Assembly (NCBI RefSeq): GCF_004138335.1
Contig: NZ_RYFW01000007.1
Location: 62,001 to 126,000 of the forward strand
Reading direction: 5' to 3'
DNA: 64,000 bases
From: Peristeroidobacter agariperforans
GTDB taxonomy: Bacteria > Pseudomonadota > Gammaproteobacteria > Steroidobacterales > Steroidobacteraceae
Below are positions 55,169-63,578 of the stretch, one piece after another. The first letter of the stretch is position 1. Each line of letters begins with the position of its first letter. The position numbers were made by a program, and so were the translations under genes. Below the pieces are notes generated by a model, which was not told where the DNA came from, did no database searches, and worked only from the letters and a program-made list of their open reading frames with translations.

Positions 55169-56356
55169 ATGAGCTTCAACATTGCACTGTCCGGCATCAA
55201 CGCCATCAACACCGAGCTCGATGCCATCAGTAACAACATCGCCAATGCTGGCACGTATGGTTTCAAGTCCAGCCGCGCCAACTTTGCCGCGATGTATGCA
55301 GGCTCGCAGGCGATGGGCACCGAGGCCTCGTCGCTGACTCAGAGCATCGATGTCGGCGGCGGCGTGCTCACCACCGGCCGCAGTCTCGACGCTTCCTTGC
55401 AAGGCCGTGGGTTCTTCGTCACGCGCGATACTTCGGGCGCCGAGGTGTACACGCGCGTCGGTATCTTCTCCGTCGACAAAGAAGGTTATCTCTCGGACAG
55501 CTTCGGTCGTCGCGTGCAGGGCTATGCAGCTCTCGATAACAGCACGGCGCTCGGTGCGTTCGGCGATCTGCGAGTGCCGACCGGCCAGATTCCCGCGCAG
55601 GCCAGCACGACGCTGAACTACGTTGGCAATCTCTCGGCCGACTGGACCGTGCCGACGGTTGCGCCGTTCGATCCGACCGATCCGCAGTCGTTCAACGGTT
55701 CGATGGTGTCGGTCGTGTATGACTCGCTCGGCGTTCAGCACAGCGTGACTCAGTATTTCGTGAAGACGGGCACCAACCAGGTCACCGTCCACTACACCAC
55801 CGATGGCGCGGCCGTGCCGACGACCACGGTGCTCGATTTCAACACCAACGGTCAGCTCACGGCGCCGGCCGGCACCGTGACGCTCGCGCTGGGTACGCCC
55901 ACCGGTGCGGCCCCGCTCGATCTGGATGTGAGCTACGCCGGCACGACGCAGTCGGCGGGTGAAGCGACCACGACGACCAACGCCAGCAACGGCTACGCCG
56001 CTGGTACGTATCTCGGCCTGCAGCTCGCCGAGGATGGCGGCGTGATGGCTCAGTACAGCAACGGCGAGAAACAGCGCATCGGCACGCTCGCCGTCGCGAC
56101 GTTCCCGGCCGAAGGCGCGCTGATCCAGGTCAGCGATACGGCCTGGACGACTTCCAGCGCCTCGGGCATGCCGCTGTACTCCACGCCGGGCGTCGGCATG
56201 GCTGGCGGATTGACGCCGGGCACGCTGGAGCAGTCGAACGTCGATATGACGTCGCAGCTGGTGCAGCTGATGAACTCGCAGCGTAACTATCAGGCCAACT
56301 CCAAAGTCATCGCGGCTCAGAACGAGATGATGCAGTCGCTGATGCAGGCGATCTGA
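55169..56356 (+). CDS. flgE: flagellar hook protein FlgE
   Basis: A 395-residue hook subunit. The N-terminus MSFNIALSGINAINTELDAI and ISNNIANAGTYGFKSSRANF are typical, and the C-terminus has LEQSNVDMTSQLVQLMNSQRN (split naturally) and the terminal helix. It is compact compared with E. coli FlgE (402). CAGGAG precedes the ATG. The stop shares one base with the flgF start. Confidence 0.96.
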   Translation: MSFNIALSGINAINTELDAISNNIANAGTYGFKSSRANFAAMYAGSQAMGTEASSLTQSIDVGGGVLTTGRSLDASLQGRGFFVTRDTSGAEVYTRVGIFSVDKEGYLSDSFGRRVQGYAALDNSTALGAFGDLRVPTGQIPAQASTTLNYVGNLSADWTVPTVAPFDPTDPQSFNGSMVSVVYDSLGVQHSVTQYFVKTGTNQVTVHYTTDGAAVPTTTVLDFNTNGQLTAPAGTVTLALGTPTGAAPLDLDVSYAGTTQSAGEATTTTNASNGYAAGTYLGLQLAEDGGVMAQYSNGEKQRIGTLAVATFPAEGALIQVSDTAWTTSSASGMPLYSTPGVGMAGGLTPGTLEQSNVDMTSQLVQLMNSQRNYQANSKVIAAQNEMMQSLMQAI

Positions 56357-57084
56357 TGGACGCGTTGATCTTTACATTGATGAGTGGCGCTGAGCGCAGC
56401 ATGCGCGCTCAGCAGATTCACGCCAACAATCTCGCCAATCTGGAGACCGGCGGCTTTCGCGCCGACTTGGAGCTGGCGACCAGCAAGGCGGTGAACACGG
56501 GCTACGGTTACGACGCCCGCCACATGAGTGAGCTGCAGGCGAACTCGGTCGCTTCGCGCGAAGGCGTGTTGCGTCAGACGGGTCAGGATCTCGACGTCGC
56601 CATCTCCGGCCAAGGCTATTTCGCCGTTCAGTTCGGCGAAGGCGAGGCGTACACGCGCGCGGGTCACTTCGTCGTCGATCAGGATGGCCAGCTGATGCTC
56701 GATGGCCGTGCGGTCCTCGGCGATGGCGGCCCGATCGTGCTGCCGCAGTTTTCGCGTGTGCAGATTGCCAGCGACGGCGTGATTTCGATCGAGGCGCCGG
56801 GCGCGACCGAGATGCAGGAGGTCGATCGCTTGCGTCTGGTGAAGCCGGAGCCGGCCGAGGTCACCAAGAATCCCGCAGGCTTGATCGTCGCGCGCAATGG
56901 CGAGCCGTTCGCGGTCGATGAAACAGTCACTGTGCGCAGCGGCCATCTCGAAGGCAGCAACGTGTCCGCCATCGAGGAAATGGTCGCCGTCATGAATCTC
57001 ACGCGCGAGTTCGAGATTCAGATGAAGCTGTATCGCGCCGCCGACGGCATGGCCGAAAGCGGCAACCGCCTGGTCGGCGCATGA
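56356..57084 (+). CDS. flgF: flagellar proximal rod protein FlgF
   Basis: A 242-residue rod protein: MSGAERSMRAQQIHANNLAN and LETGGFRADLE near the start, and LEGSNVSAIEEMVAVMNLTR near the end. It overlaps flgE by one base but is followed by an unusual 145-bp gap before flgG. Confidence 0.95.
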   Translation: MDALIFTLMSGAERSMRAQQIHANNLANLETGGFRADLELATSKAVNTGYGYDARHMSELQANSVASREGVLRQTGQDLDVAISGQGYFAVQFGEGEAYTRAGHFVVDQDGQLMLDGRAVLGDGGPIVLPQFSRVQIASDGVISIEAPGATEMQEVDRLRLVKPEPAEVTKNPAGLIVARNGEPFAVDETVTVRSGHLEGSNVSAIEEMVAVMNLTREFEIQMKLYRAADGMAESGNRLVGA

Positions 57085-57131
57085 TGGAACAGCGACTCGG
57101 GCATCCTGCCACTCGCGCTGTGGCGCAGCGC

Positions 57132-57193
57132 GAAAAAGGCGCGACTTTTTCCCCTGCGCTCGCCGCCGATGGCGGCGGGCACATCCCTGTGCC
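57132..57193. other. three consecutive hairpins in the flgF-flgG spacer
   Basis: The 145-bp spacer contains GAAAAAG-N6-CTTTTTC (57132-57151), a 10-bp hairpin GCTCGCCGCC-GAT-GGCGGCGGGC (57158-57180) and GGCACA-N4-TGTGCC (57178-57193). No T-run follows the GC-rich one. The block could tune transcription or mRNA stability between early and late parts of the operon; it contains no recognisable gene. Confidence 0.55.
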
Positions 57194-57229
57194 TGGGGTG
57201 GCAATTATCAAGTTAGTTTTGGAGCTCTC

Positions 57230-58018
57230 ATGAATCCAGCAATGTGGGTCAGCAAGACCGGCGTGCAGGCGCAGGACGCCAAGCTGCAGGCGATTGCGAA
57301 CAACCTGGCCAACGTGAATACGGTGGGCTTCAAGCGCGATCGCGCGGTGTTCGCGGATTTGTTTTATCAGATCGAGCGTCCGCCGGGCGCGCGCAATGAC
57401 GACAACACTGTGTCGCCTTCGGGCGTGCAGTTGGGCAACGGCACGCGCCTGGTCGGCACTCAGAAGGTGTTCACGACCGGCAACATCCAGACCACCGGTC
57501 AGACCTACGACGTGGCCATCGGCGGTCAAGGCTTCTTCCAGGTCGAGCAGGCGAACGGCGAAATGGCCTATACGCGCTCCGGCGCGTTCAGCATCAACGA
57601 CCAGGGCCGCCTGGTCACCTCGACGGGCATGCCGGTGACGCCTGAAGTCACGATTCCCGCGAACGCCACCAACGTCGTCATCGGCGAGGACGGTCAAGTG
57701 TCCGCGACCGTGCCGGGCCAGGCCGAGCCGGTGCAGGTTGGCCAGATCACGCTGGTGAATTTCATGAATCCCGCCGGTCTGCTCGCACTCGGCGACAACC
57801 TGTATCAGGAAACGGTCGCGAGCGGCGTGCCGACCGAAGGCACTCCGGGCCAGGATGCGCTGGGCAAGCTCAAGCAGGGCGCGCTAGAAGGTTCGAACGT
57901 GCAGGTCGTCGAAGAAATGGTGGACATGATTGCGGCTCAGCGCACCTACGAAATGAACACGAAGGTGCTGACCTCGGCCGACAACATGCTGCAATACCTG
58001 GCGGCGGCTGTCCGGTAA
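57230..58018 (+). CDS. flgG: flagellar distal rod protein FlgG
   Basis: A 262-residue distal rod protein: [39 protein letters not shown], and C-terminal [22 protein letters not shown]. The SD GGAG is 6 nt before the ATG. The stop overlaps the flgH start (TAATG). Confidence 0.96.
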   Translation: MNPAMWVSKTGVQAQDAKLQAIANNLANVNTVGFKRDRAVFADLFYQIERPPGARNDDNTVSPSGVQLGNGTRLVGTQKVFTTGNIQTTGQTYDVAIGGQGFFQVEQANGEMAYTRSGAFSINDQGRLVTSTGMPVTPEVTIPANATNVVIGEDGQVSATVPGQAEPVQVGQITLVNFMNPAGLLALGDNLYQETVASGVPTEGTPGQDALGKLKQGALEGSNVQVVEEMVDMIAAQRTYEMNTKVLTSADNMLQYLAAAVR

Positions 58019-58683
58019 TGATCATGAACGTTCGCACGTTGTTCGCTGTCGTCGGTGCGGCACTGCTGTTGTCGGGCTGCTCGATGCTGCCGCGTCAACA
58101 GCCGGCCGAAGAGGAGCCTGCTGTTCCTCAGTTCACCGCGTTGCCGAAGGGCACGTCGGGTGGCGTGTTCACAGCCGAGCGTCCGTGGGCGTTGGTAGCG
58201 GACGTACGTGCGTTCCGCCCGGGCGACGTGTTGACGGTGGTATTGCTGGAAACGACCCAGGCGCGCAAGAGCGCCGACACCAACATCAGCAAGAGCAGCA
58301 GCGTCGACATCCCGAGCTTCACGATCGGTCACAGCACCATCGACGCGAACACCAGCATCTCGGCCGATCGCGAGTTCCAGGGCGGCGCCACCAGCACTCA
58401 GCAGAACGCCTTGCAGGGCGCGCTTACGGTCATCGTGCAGGAAGTGTTGCCGAACGGACTGCTGCGCGTTCATGGCGAGAAGAGTCTGTATTTGAACCAG
58501 GGCGAAGAGTTCCTGCGCGTATCGGGCTTCGTGCGCGCCGAGGATATCGACGCCGAGAACAGAATTTCGTCACAGCGCGTGGCAAACGCACGCATTGCCT
58601 ATTCAGGTCGGGGCAGCTTGGCCGATTCCAATCAGGCGGGCTGGTTGACGCGCTTCTTCAACAGTCCGTGGATGCCGTTCTAA
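58018..58683 (+). CDS. flgH: flagellar L-ring lipoprotein FlgH
   Basis: A 221-residue outer-membrane lipoprotein forming the L-ring. The signal ends in lipobox L-S-G-C (Cys21), followed by the domain with [16 protein letters not shown] and [22 protein letters not shown] (read in parts). An ATG two codons in is an alternative start. Confidence 0.95.
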   Translation: MIMNVRTLFAVVGAALLLSGCSMLPRQQPAEEEPAVPQFTALPKGTSGGVFTAERPWALVADVRAFRPGDVLTVVLLETTQARKSADTNISKSSSVDIPSFTIGHSTIDANTSISADREFQGGATSTQQNALQGALTVIVQEVLPNGLLRVHGEKSLYLNQGEEFLRVSGFVRAEDIDAENRISSQRVANARIAYSGRGSLADSNQAGWLTRFFNSPWMPF

Positions 58684-58694
58684 GGATCTGGTCC

Positions 58695-59825
58695 ATGTAC
58701 TTGCTTCGAATTCTCCGCACCCTGGCGCTGGCGCTGCTGATCGGCGCGCCGAGCGTGAACGCGACGGCCAACATCCCGATGTCGCCGTCCAAGCCGTTGC
58801 GCTCGCTCGTGAGCGTCGAAGGCGTGCGTGAGAACCAGTTGCTCGGCTATGGCCTCGTTGTCGGCCTGCAGGGCACGGGCGACGGCACGCAGGTGAAGTT
58901 CGCCGGCCAGTCTGTCGCCAACATGCTCAAGCAGTTCGGTGTGAAGTTGCCGGAAGGCACCGATCCTCGACTGCGCAACGTCGCGACCGTCATGGTCAGC
59001 GCCGTGTTTCCTCCGGGCTATCGTCGTGGCCAGAAGATCGACGTGACCGTTTCGTCGATGGGCGATGCGAAGAGCCTCCGTGGCGGTTTGTTATTGCTGA
59101 CGCCTCTGCGTGCCGCCGACTCTGAAGTCTATGCGCTGGCTCAAGGCAACCTGGTCGTCGGCGGCCTGTCGGCACAGGGCGCGAGTGGTTCGAGCGTCAC
59201 CGTGAATTCGCCGACCTCCGGTCGCGTGCCGAACGGCGCGACCATCGAACGCGAGATCGAAACCGACTTCGACACGCGTCCCACTGTGCTACTGAGCTTG
59301 AAGCTGCCGAGCTTCCAGACCGCGACCAACATCGTACAGGCCATCAACAAGCGTTACGGCGCGATCGCCACGACGCGCAATTCGACGAGCGTCGAAGTTG
59401 CCGCTCCCATGGATCCAACTCAGCGAGTCGCGTTCGTCGCTGGCTTGGAGTCTCTGCCGGTCGACGTGGGCTCACAGTTGCCCAAGGTCGTCTTCAATTC
59501 ACGCACCGGCACGGTGGTGATATCCGAAGGCGTGCGAGTGCGCTCTGCTGCGATCTCGCACGGCGGCTTGAAGGTCATCATCAGCGAGAACCCGCAGGTG
59601 AGCCAGCCGAATCCGCTCAGCCAGGGGCAGACCGTGGTCACGCCGCAATCCGACGTGTCGGTCAGCCAGGATGAGGGTCGCATGTTCCAGTGGCCGGAGG
59701 GCGTGAGCCTGCAGGCCATCATCGATACGGTGAACAGCACGGGTGCGACGCCCGACGATCTGATGGCCATTCTGCAGGCGCTGGATCAAGTCGGCGCGAT
59801 CGAAGGCGAGCTGACGGTGATCTGA
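58695..59825 (+). CDS. flgI: flagellar P-ring protein FlgI
   Basis: A 376-residue periplasmic ring protein with a signal peptide (to about residue 23) and the hallmark [20 protein letters not shown] and [10 protein letters not shown]. The open frame extends upstream through flgH, but the ATG at 58695 gives the signal peptide. It requires the FlgA chaperone, also encoded here. It ends 3 bp before flgJ. Confidence 0.95.
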   Translation: MYLLRILRTLALALLIGAPSVNATANIPMSPSKPLRSLVSVEGVRENQLLGYGLVVGLQGTGDGTQVKFAGQSVANMLKQFGVKLPEGTDPRLRNVATVMVSAVFPPGYRRGQKIDVTVSSMGDAKSLRGGLLLLTPLRAADSEVYALAQGNLVVGGLSAQGASGSSVTVNSPTSGRVPNGATIEREIETDFDTRPTVLLSLKLPSFQTATNIVQAINKRYGAIATTRNSTSVEVAAPMDPTQRVAFVAGLESLPVDVGSQLPKVVFNSRTGTVVISEGVRVRSAAISHGGLKVIISENPQVSQPNPLSQGQTVVTPQSDVSVSQDEGRMFQWPEGVSLQAIIDTVNSTGATPDDLMAILQALDQVGAIEGELTVI

Positions 59826-59828
59826 GCC

Positions 59829-60155
59829 ATGAAGGTCGATCTGGTTTCATCGCAGCCTCGGGCAGCGGACGACTCGGCGATCGCGCCGTCGGGCGAAGAC
59901 GCCGTCTATCGCGGCAAAGTCCAGCAGGCCGCCCAGCAGTTCGAAAGTTTTTTCATCTCCCAGATGCTGCGACAGATGCGCAGTGCGACCAAAGAGATTG
60001 CCGGCGAAGACAGCATCTACGGCAAGAACACGAACGCCGACATGCTCGACTACGCGGACACGTCGGTCGCCGATGTGATGTCCCGGCAGCGCGCCTTCGG
60101 CATTGCCGATGTGATCGTGCGTCAGCTGCTGCCGACCCAAAAAAATGACAAGTAA
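59829..60155 (+). CDS. flgJ: short FlgJ rod-binding protein without muramidase domain
   Basis: A 108-residue protein equal to the N-terminal rod-cap domain of FlgJ: AAQQFESFFISQMLRQMRSA, then MLDYADTSVADVMSRQRAFG (split). The C-terminal peptidoglycan hydrolase domain of E. coli FlgJ (313 aa) is absent and no separate muramidase gene is seen in the window. Confidence 0.9.
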   Translation: MKVDLVSSQPRAADDSAIAPSGEDAVYRGKVQQAAQQFESFFISQMLRQMRSATKEIAGEDSIYGKNTNADMLDYADTSVADVMSRQRAFGIADVIVRQLLPTQKNDK

Positions 60156-60162
60156 CAAAGCT

Positions 60163-60189
60163 TAAGTTTTGAGCTTCGCGGGTCGCTCT
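60163..60189 (+). promoter_or_regulatory. sigma-28-like promoter of flgK-flgL
   Basis: TAAGTTTT-N11-GTCGCTCT, the best -35 of the set (TAAGTTT against TAAAGTTT). Transcription would begin only about 5 nt before the flgK ATG, and no ribosome-binding site is seen, so the mRNA could be leaderless. Confidence 0.45.
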
Positions 60190-60200
60190 GCATTCCAGCA

Positions 60201-61580
60201 ATGAGCATCATCTTCAACGCATTGTCGGGAGCGCTGGCGGCGCAGGCGGGCCTGAACGCCACCAGCCAGAACGTCGCCAACGTCATGACGCCGGGTTATA
60301 CGCGCCAGGGTGTGTTGCTGGCGTCGATCGCGCCGTGTCAGACCGGCCAGCTGAGCGCCGGCAGCGGCGTCGCGGTGCCGTCATTGATCCGCTTCAGCGA
60401 CGGCTACAAGAGCCTGCAGATGTGGAGCGCCGCTTCCGAACTGGGTCAGCGCACGACGGCGCAGCCATATCTCACACAGCTCGAGCAGGTGATGGGCGAC
60501 GAAGAGTCCGGCATCAACAGCGGACTCGATGCGTTCTTTGGCGCACTGAACGCGGCGAGCGTCGACCCCACCTCGAGCCCGTTGCGTCAGCAGATCATCA
60601 CCGCCGCCGACGCGCTCGCGCAGCGCTTCAACAGCCTCACACAAGTATTGTCGAATCAGCGCCAGGCGATCGTTCAGCAGCGCGCTACCACGATCACCCA
60701 GATCAATGGCCTCTCGAAGGACATTGCCGAGTTGAACAAACAGATCGCGGCCACGCAGGGCTCGGGCGTGAATCCCTCGGCGCTCATGGATGCGCGCGAC
60801 AACAAGATCGATGAGCTCGCGACGCTCGTCTCGTTACAGGTCGTCGACCAGGCCGACGGCACACGGAGCATTTCCTTGCGTGGCGGTCAGCCACTGGTCG
60901 TCGGCGGACGTGCTGCGACCATGACCGCGACCACCAACCCCGACGGCACACAAACATTGCAAGTCGCGTTCGCCTCGGAAGCCTTCATCCTGCCGAGGAC
61001 GGGCTTGGGCGGCGAGCTCGGTGGCCTGGAAGATTACGAAGCCAAGACGCTGACGCCGATGATCGAATCGATCGGCGACATGGCCGAGCAGTTGGCGGAC
61101 GCTGTGAACGCGCAACTGGCGGCAGGCTTCGCCCCCGATGGCACGCCGGGCACGCCGTTGTTTGAATACGATTCCTCGACCGCCACCGGCATGCTTCGGG
61201 TTCGTCCGGGCATTCAGGGCAGCGAGCTTGCATTCTCGACGTCGGCGACCGCGGGTGGCGACAGCAAGAACTTGTTGGCTTTGATCGGCTTGCGCTCCTC
61301 GGCGATTACGCTGCCCGGGCTCGGCTCGGTGACGCTGGCCGACGCCTCGACGCAGCTGGTTGCCAAGCTGGGCATGGACAGTCAGCAGAACCAGGCCGCC
61401 ATGGACACCGCGCAGACCGTGCGCAACCAGGCGGAGGAGAGCTGGAAGTCCACCAGCGGCGTCAACACCGACGAAGAAGCCATCAACCTGATGCAATATC
61501 AGCAGATGTATCAGGCCAACATGAAAGTGATCGCGGTGGCGAACGAGCTGTTCGACAACACGCTCGCGCTGCTGGGCTGA
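60201..61580 (+). CDS. flgK: hook-filament junction protein FlgK
   Basis: A 459-residue hook-associated protein 1. N-terminal MSIIFNALSGALAAQAGLN and TSQNVANVMTPGYTRQGV are typical, as is the C-terminal NTDEEAINLMQYQQMYQANMK (split). It is shorter than E. coli FlgK (547). No Shine-Dalgarno sequence precedes the ATG. Confidence 0.95.
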   Translation: MSIIFNALSGALAAQAGLNATSQNVANVMTPGYTRQGVLLASIAPCQTGQLSAGSGVAVPSLIRFSDGYKSLQMWSAASELGQRTTAQPYLTQLEQVMGDEESGINSGLDAFFGALNAASVDPTSSPLRQQIITAADALAQRFNSLTQVLSNQRQAIVQQRATTITQINGLSKDIAELNKQIAATQGSGVNPSALMDARDNKIDELATLVSLQVVDQADGTRSISLRGGQPLVVGGRAATMTATTNPDGTQTLQVAFASEAFILPRTGLGGELGGLEDYEAKTLTPMIESIGDMAEQLADAVNAQLAAGFAPDGTPGTPLFEYDSSTATGMLRVRPGIQGSELAFSTSATAGGDSKNLLALIGLRSSAITLPGLGSVTLADASTQLVAKLGMDSQQNQAAMDTAQTVRNQAEESWKSTSGVNTDEEAINLMQYQQMYQANMKVIAVANELFDNTLALLG

Positions 61581-61596
61581 TGTTGAGATCGAAGTC

Positions 61597-62511
61597 ATGA
61601 TGCGCATTGCCAGCACGCAATATCACACCACGATGAATACGGCCTTGCAGAAGGCGTCCTACCGTCTGGAGGACATTCTGCAGAAGATGGCCAGCGGCGA
61701 GAAATATTCGCTGCCCTCCGAGCACCCCGTGACTACGGTGCGACTGTCGCGCCTGTATCGCGAAGAAGCGGCGCTCGATCAGTACCGCGAGAATATTTCG
61801 ACGTTGCAGAGCCGCCTGACACAGAACGAGGTCTATCTCACCAGCATGTCGAACGACATGTTGAGCGTGCGTGATTTGCTGGTGTGGGCGGGCGACGGCT
61901 CGAATACTTCCGAGGACGTCGCTGCAATGGCGGGTTCCCTGAAGCCTCTGCTCGACAGCATGTTCTACGTTTCGAATAGCGCCGACGCGGAGGGTCGTTA
62001 CGTGTTCTCGGGCACCGCGGTCGATTCGCCGACCGTGACCTACGATCCGGCCGCGCCGGTGGGCTCTCGCTATACGTATACCGGCAACACCGAGTCACAG
62101 CAGGTGGCTGTCGGTCCCGGCGTGACTCAGCCTTCGAATGTCACGCTGCCGGAAATGGCGGGCGTGCTGAACCAATTGGAGCGTGTGCTCACGACGCTGC
62201 AGACCCCGGGCGCCAACGTGAACGATCCGGCCGTGCGTGCCGATGTCACTGCGGCGATGGGCTCGCTGGACGATGTGATCGAAAGCATCAGCGGTCGTAT
62301 TGCCGGGTTGGGCGGCGCCCAGAACATTCTCGAGACGCTCGAGACCAGTCACGCCAACGTCAGCTTGTCGAACAAGCAAGCGGCGCTGACCCTGGGGCAG
62401 CTCGACTATAGCGACGCGGCAGTGAAGTTGAACGGATACACGACAGCCGTGCAGGCGACGCAGAAGGCGTATGCGCAGGTGAGCAAGCTCTCGCTATTCC
62501 AGGCGATCTAA
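61597..62511 (+). CDS. flgL: hook-filament junction protein FlgL
   Basis: A 304-residue hook-associated protein 3 with flagellin-like ends: MRIASTQYHTTMNTALQKA, then MASGEKYSLPSEHPVTTVRL (split) and a C-terminal helix ending AYAQVSKLSLFQAI. It starts 16 bp after flgK. Confidence 0.95.
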   Translation: MMRIASTQYHTTMNTALQKASYRLEDILQKMASGEKYSLPSEHPVTTVRLSRLYREEAALDQYRENISTLQSRLTQNEVYLTSMSNDMLSVRDLLVWAGDGSNTSEDVAAMAGSLKPLLDSMFYVSNSADAEGRYVFSGTAVDSPTVTYDPAAPVGSRYTYTGNTESQQVAVGPGVTQPSNVTLPEMAGVLNQLERVLTTLQTPGANVNDPAVRADVTAAMGSLDDVIESISGRIAGLGGAQNILETLETSHANVSLSNKQAALTLGQLDYSDAAVKLNGYTTAVQATQKAYAQVSKLSLFQAI

Positions 62512-62523
62512 CCTCGTCACGCC

Positions 62524-63525
62524 ATGCAACTTTCCGTCGTAGATTCAGGCCGTCAGGTTACACCGCGAAGCGCCGTCGAAGGCGTCTCGCTGACCCGCAC
62601 CGAATTGCCGGCGCCGGTCGGCAAGGTCGAGCCCGTTGCACCGACCACGCTGCGCGGTGGCCTCAAGTCCTATGACAGCCAGCTGAATCGCCAGGTTTCG
62701 GGCGCACAGCAGGCGCTTCGATTCCTGTCCGAAGCCGATGCCCGGCTGCGTGCGCTGCGAAAGGAAATGACCGGCGGCGATGCGGCCGCGGCCATCGAGA
62801 AGTTCGACAAGTTCTGGCAACAGCGCTCGGCGGCCAGCGCCGGGACGCTCGATGGCAGTCTGAAGTTCAGCGCGGAGGCCAAGGCGACGCAGGAGTTCGC
62901 GGTGCGCGGCTTGAGCTTCGAAACATTACGCAACGGCGACTCGGAAACGCTGAGCTTCGCCGTCGGCAAGTGGTCGCGGCAGGCGAGCTCCGTCACCGTG
63001 GATCCAACCCAGTCGGAGTCGGCGATTGTTGCTGCCCTGGATCGAGCGCTGACTCCCATGGGGGTTCGAGCGACGCGTGATGCGAGGGGTGAGCTGGCGT
63101 TCAATGTTTCCGAAAAGGACTGGCCCCAGGTGCGCGACTCGCTCGCGATTCGCGGCGGCGGCCGGCGCTTTCCGACCGGCCAGTTCAATCACGTTCGCAC
63201 CGTCGTGGCGGAGCAGGCGATTCAACCGTCGCAGTGGAACGCCGCAGATCCTCGCAAGGCGTTGCAGGACATCGCTCAGGCGCAGCAGCTGATTCGCAGG
63301 TCGTATGGCGATGTGCGTGGCGTGTTGGAGGAGGCCGCACAGAGCGTCGACCACGGTGAGACCACCGACGCCCAAGGCGTCTATTGGCAAGGATTCGCTG
63401 AGGAATATGCCGACACGCTCGCTCGGGGCGACAGCGCCGCTATCGCTGCGACCGTGCAGACAGTTGCCGGCATTTCCAAGCGTACCGTTGCCTCGCTGCT
63501 CGCTGCCGCCCCAGGAACGACCTGA
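62524..63525 (+). CDS. uncharacterised flagellar-locus protein after flgL
   Basis: A 333-residue protein with no signal peptide or membrane helix, 12 bp after flgL and on the same strand, so probably in the flgKL operon. Residues about 130-205 (ETLSFAVGKWSRQASSVTVDPTQ, then IVAALDRALTPMGVRATRDARGELAFNVSEKDW, read in parts) resemble the Flagellin_IN motif found in flagellin, FliD and FlgK. The position equals that of lafW in Flag-2 systems, a hook-associated-like protein. I do not recognise a definite family; a secreted hook/filament accessory is the best guess. Confidence 0.7.
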   Translation: MQLSVVDSGRQVTPRSAVEGVSLTRTELPAPVGKVEPVAPTTLRGGLKSYDSQLNRQVSGAQQALRFLSEADARLRALRKEMTGGDAAAAIEKFDKFWQQRSAASAGTLDGSLKFSAEAKATQEFAVRGLSFETLRNGDSETLSFAVGKWSRQASSVTVDPTQSESAIVAALDRALTPMGVRATRDARGELAFNVSEKDWPQVRDSLAIRGGGRRFPTGQFNHVRTVVAEQAIQPSQWNAADPRKALQDIAQAQQLIRRSYGDVRGVLEEAAQSVDHGETTDAQGVYWQGFAEEYADTLARGDSAAIAATVQTVAGISKRTVASLLAAAPGTT

Positions 63526-63578
63526 CTTTTGCTAGCATCGCTGACGGGCGTCATCCTTGACGCTTACTCGATGAGGCG

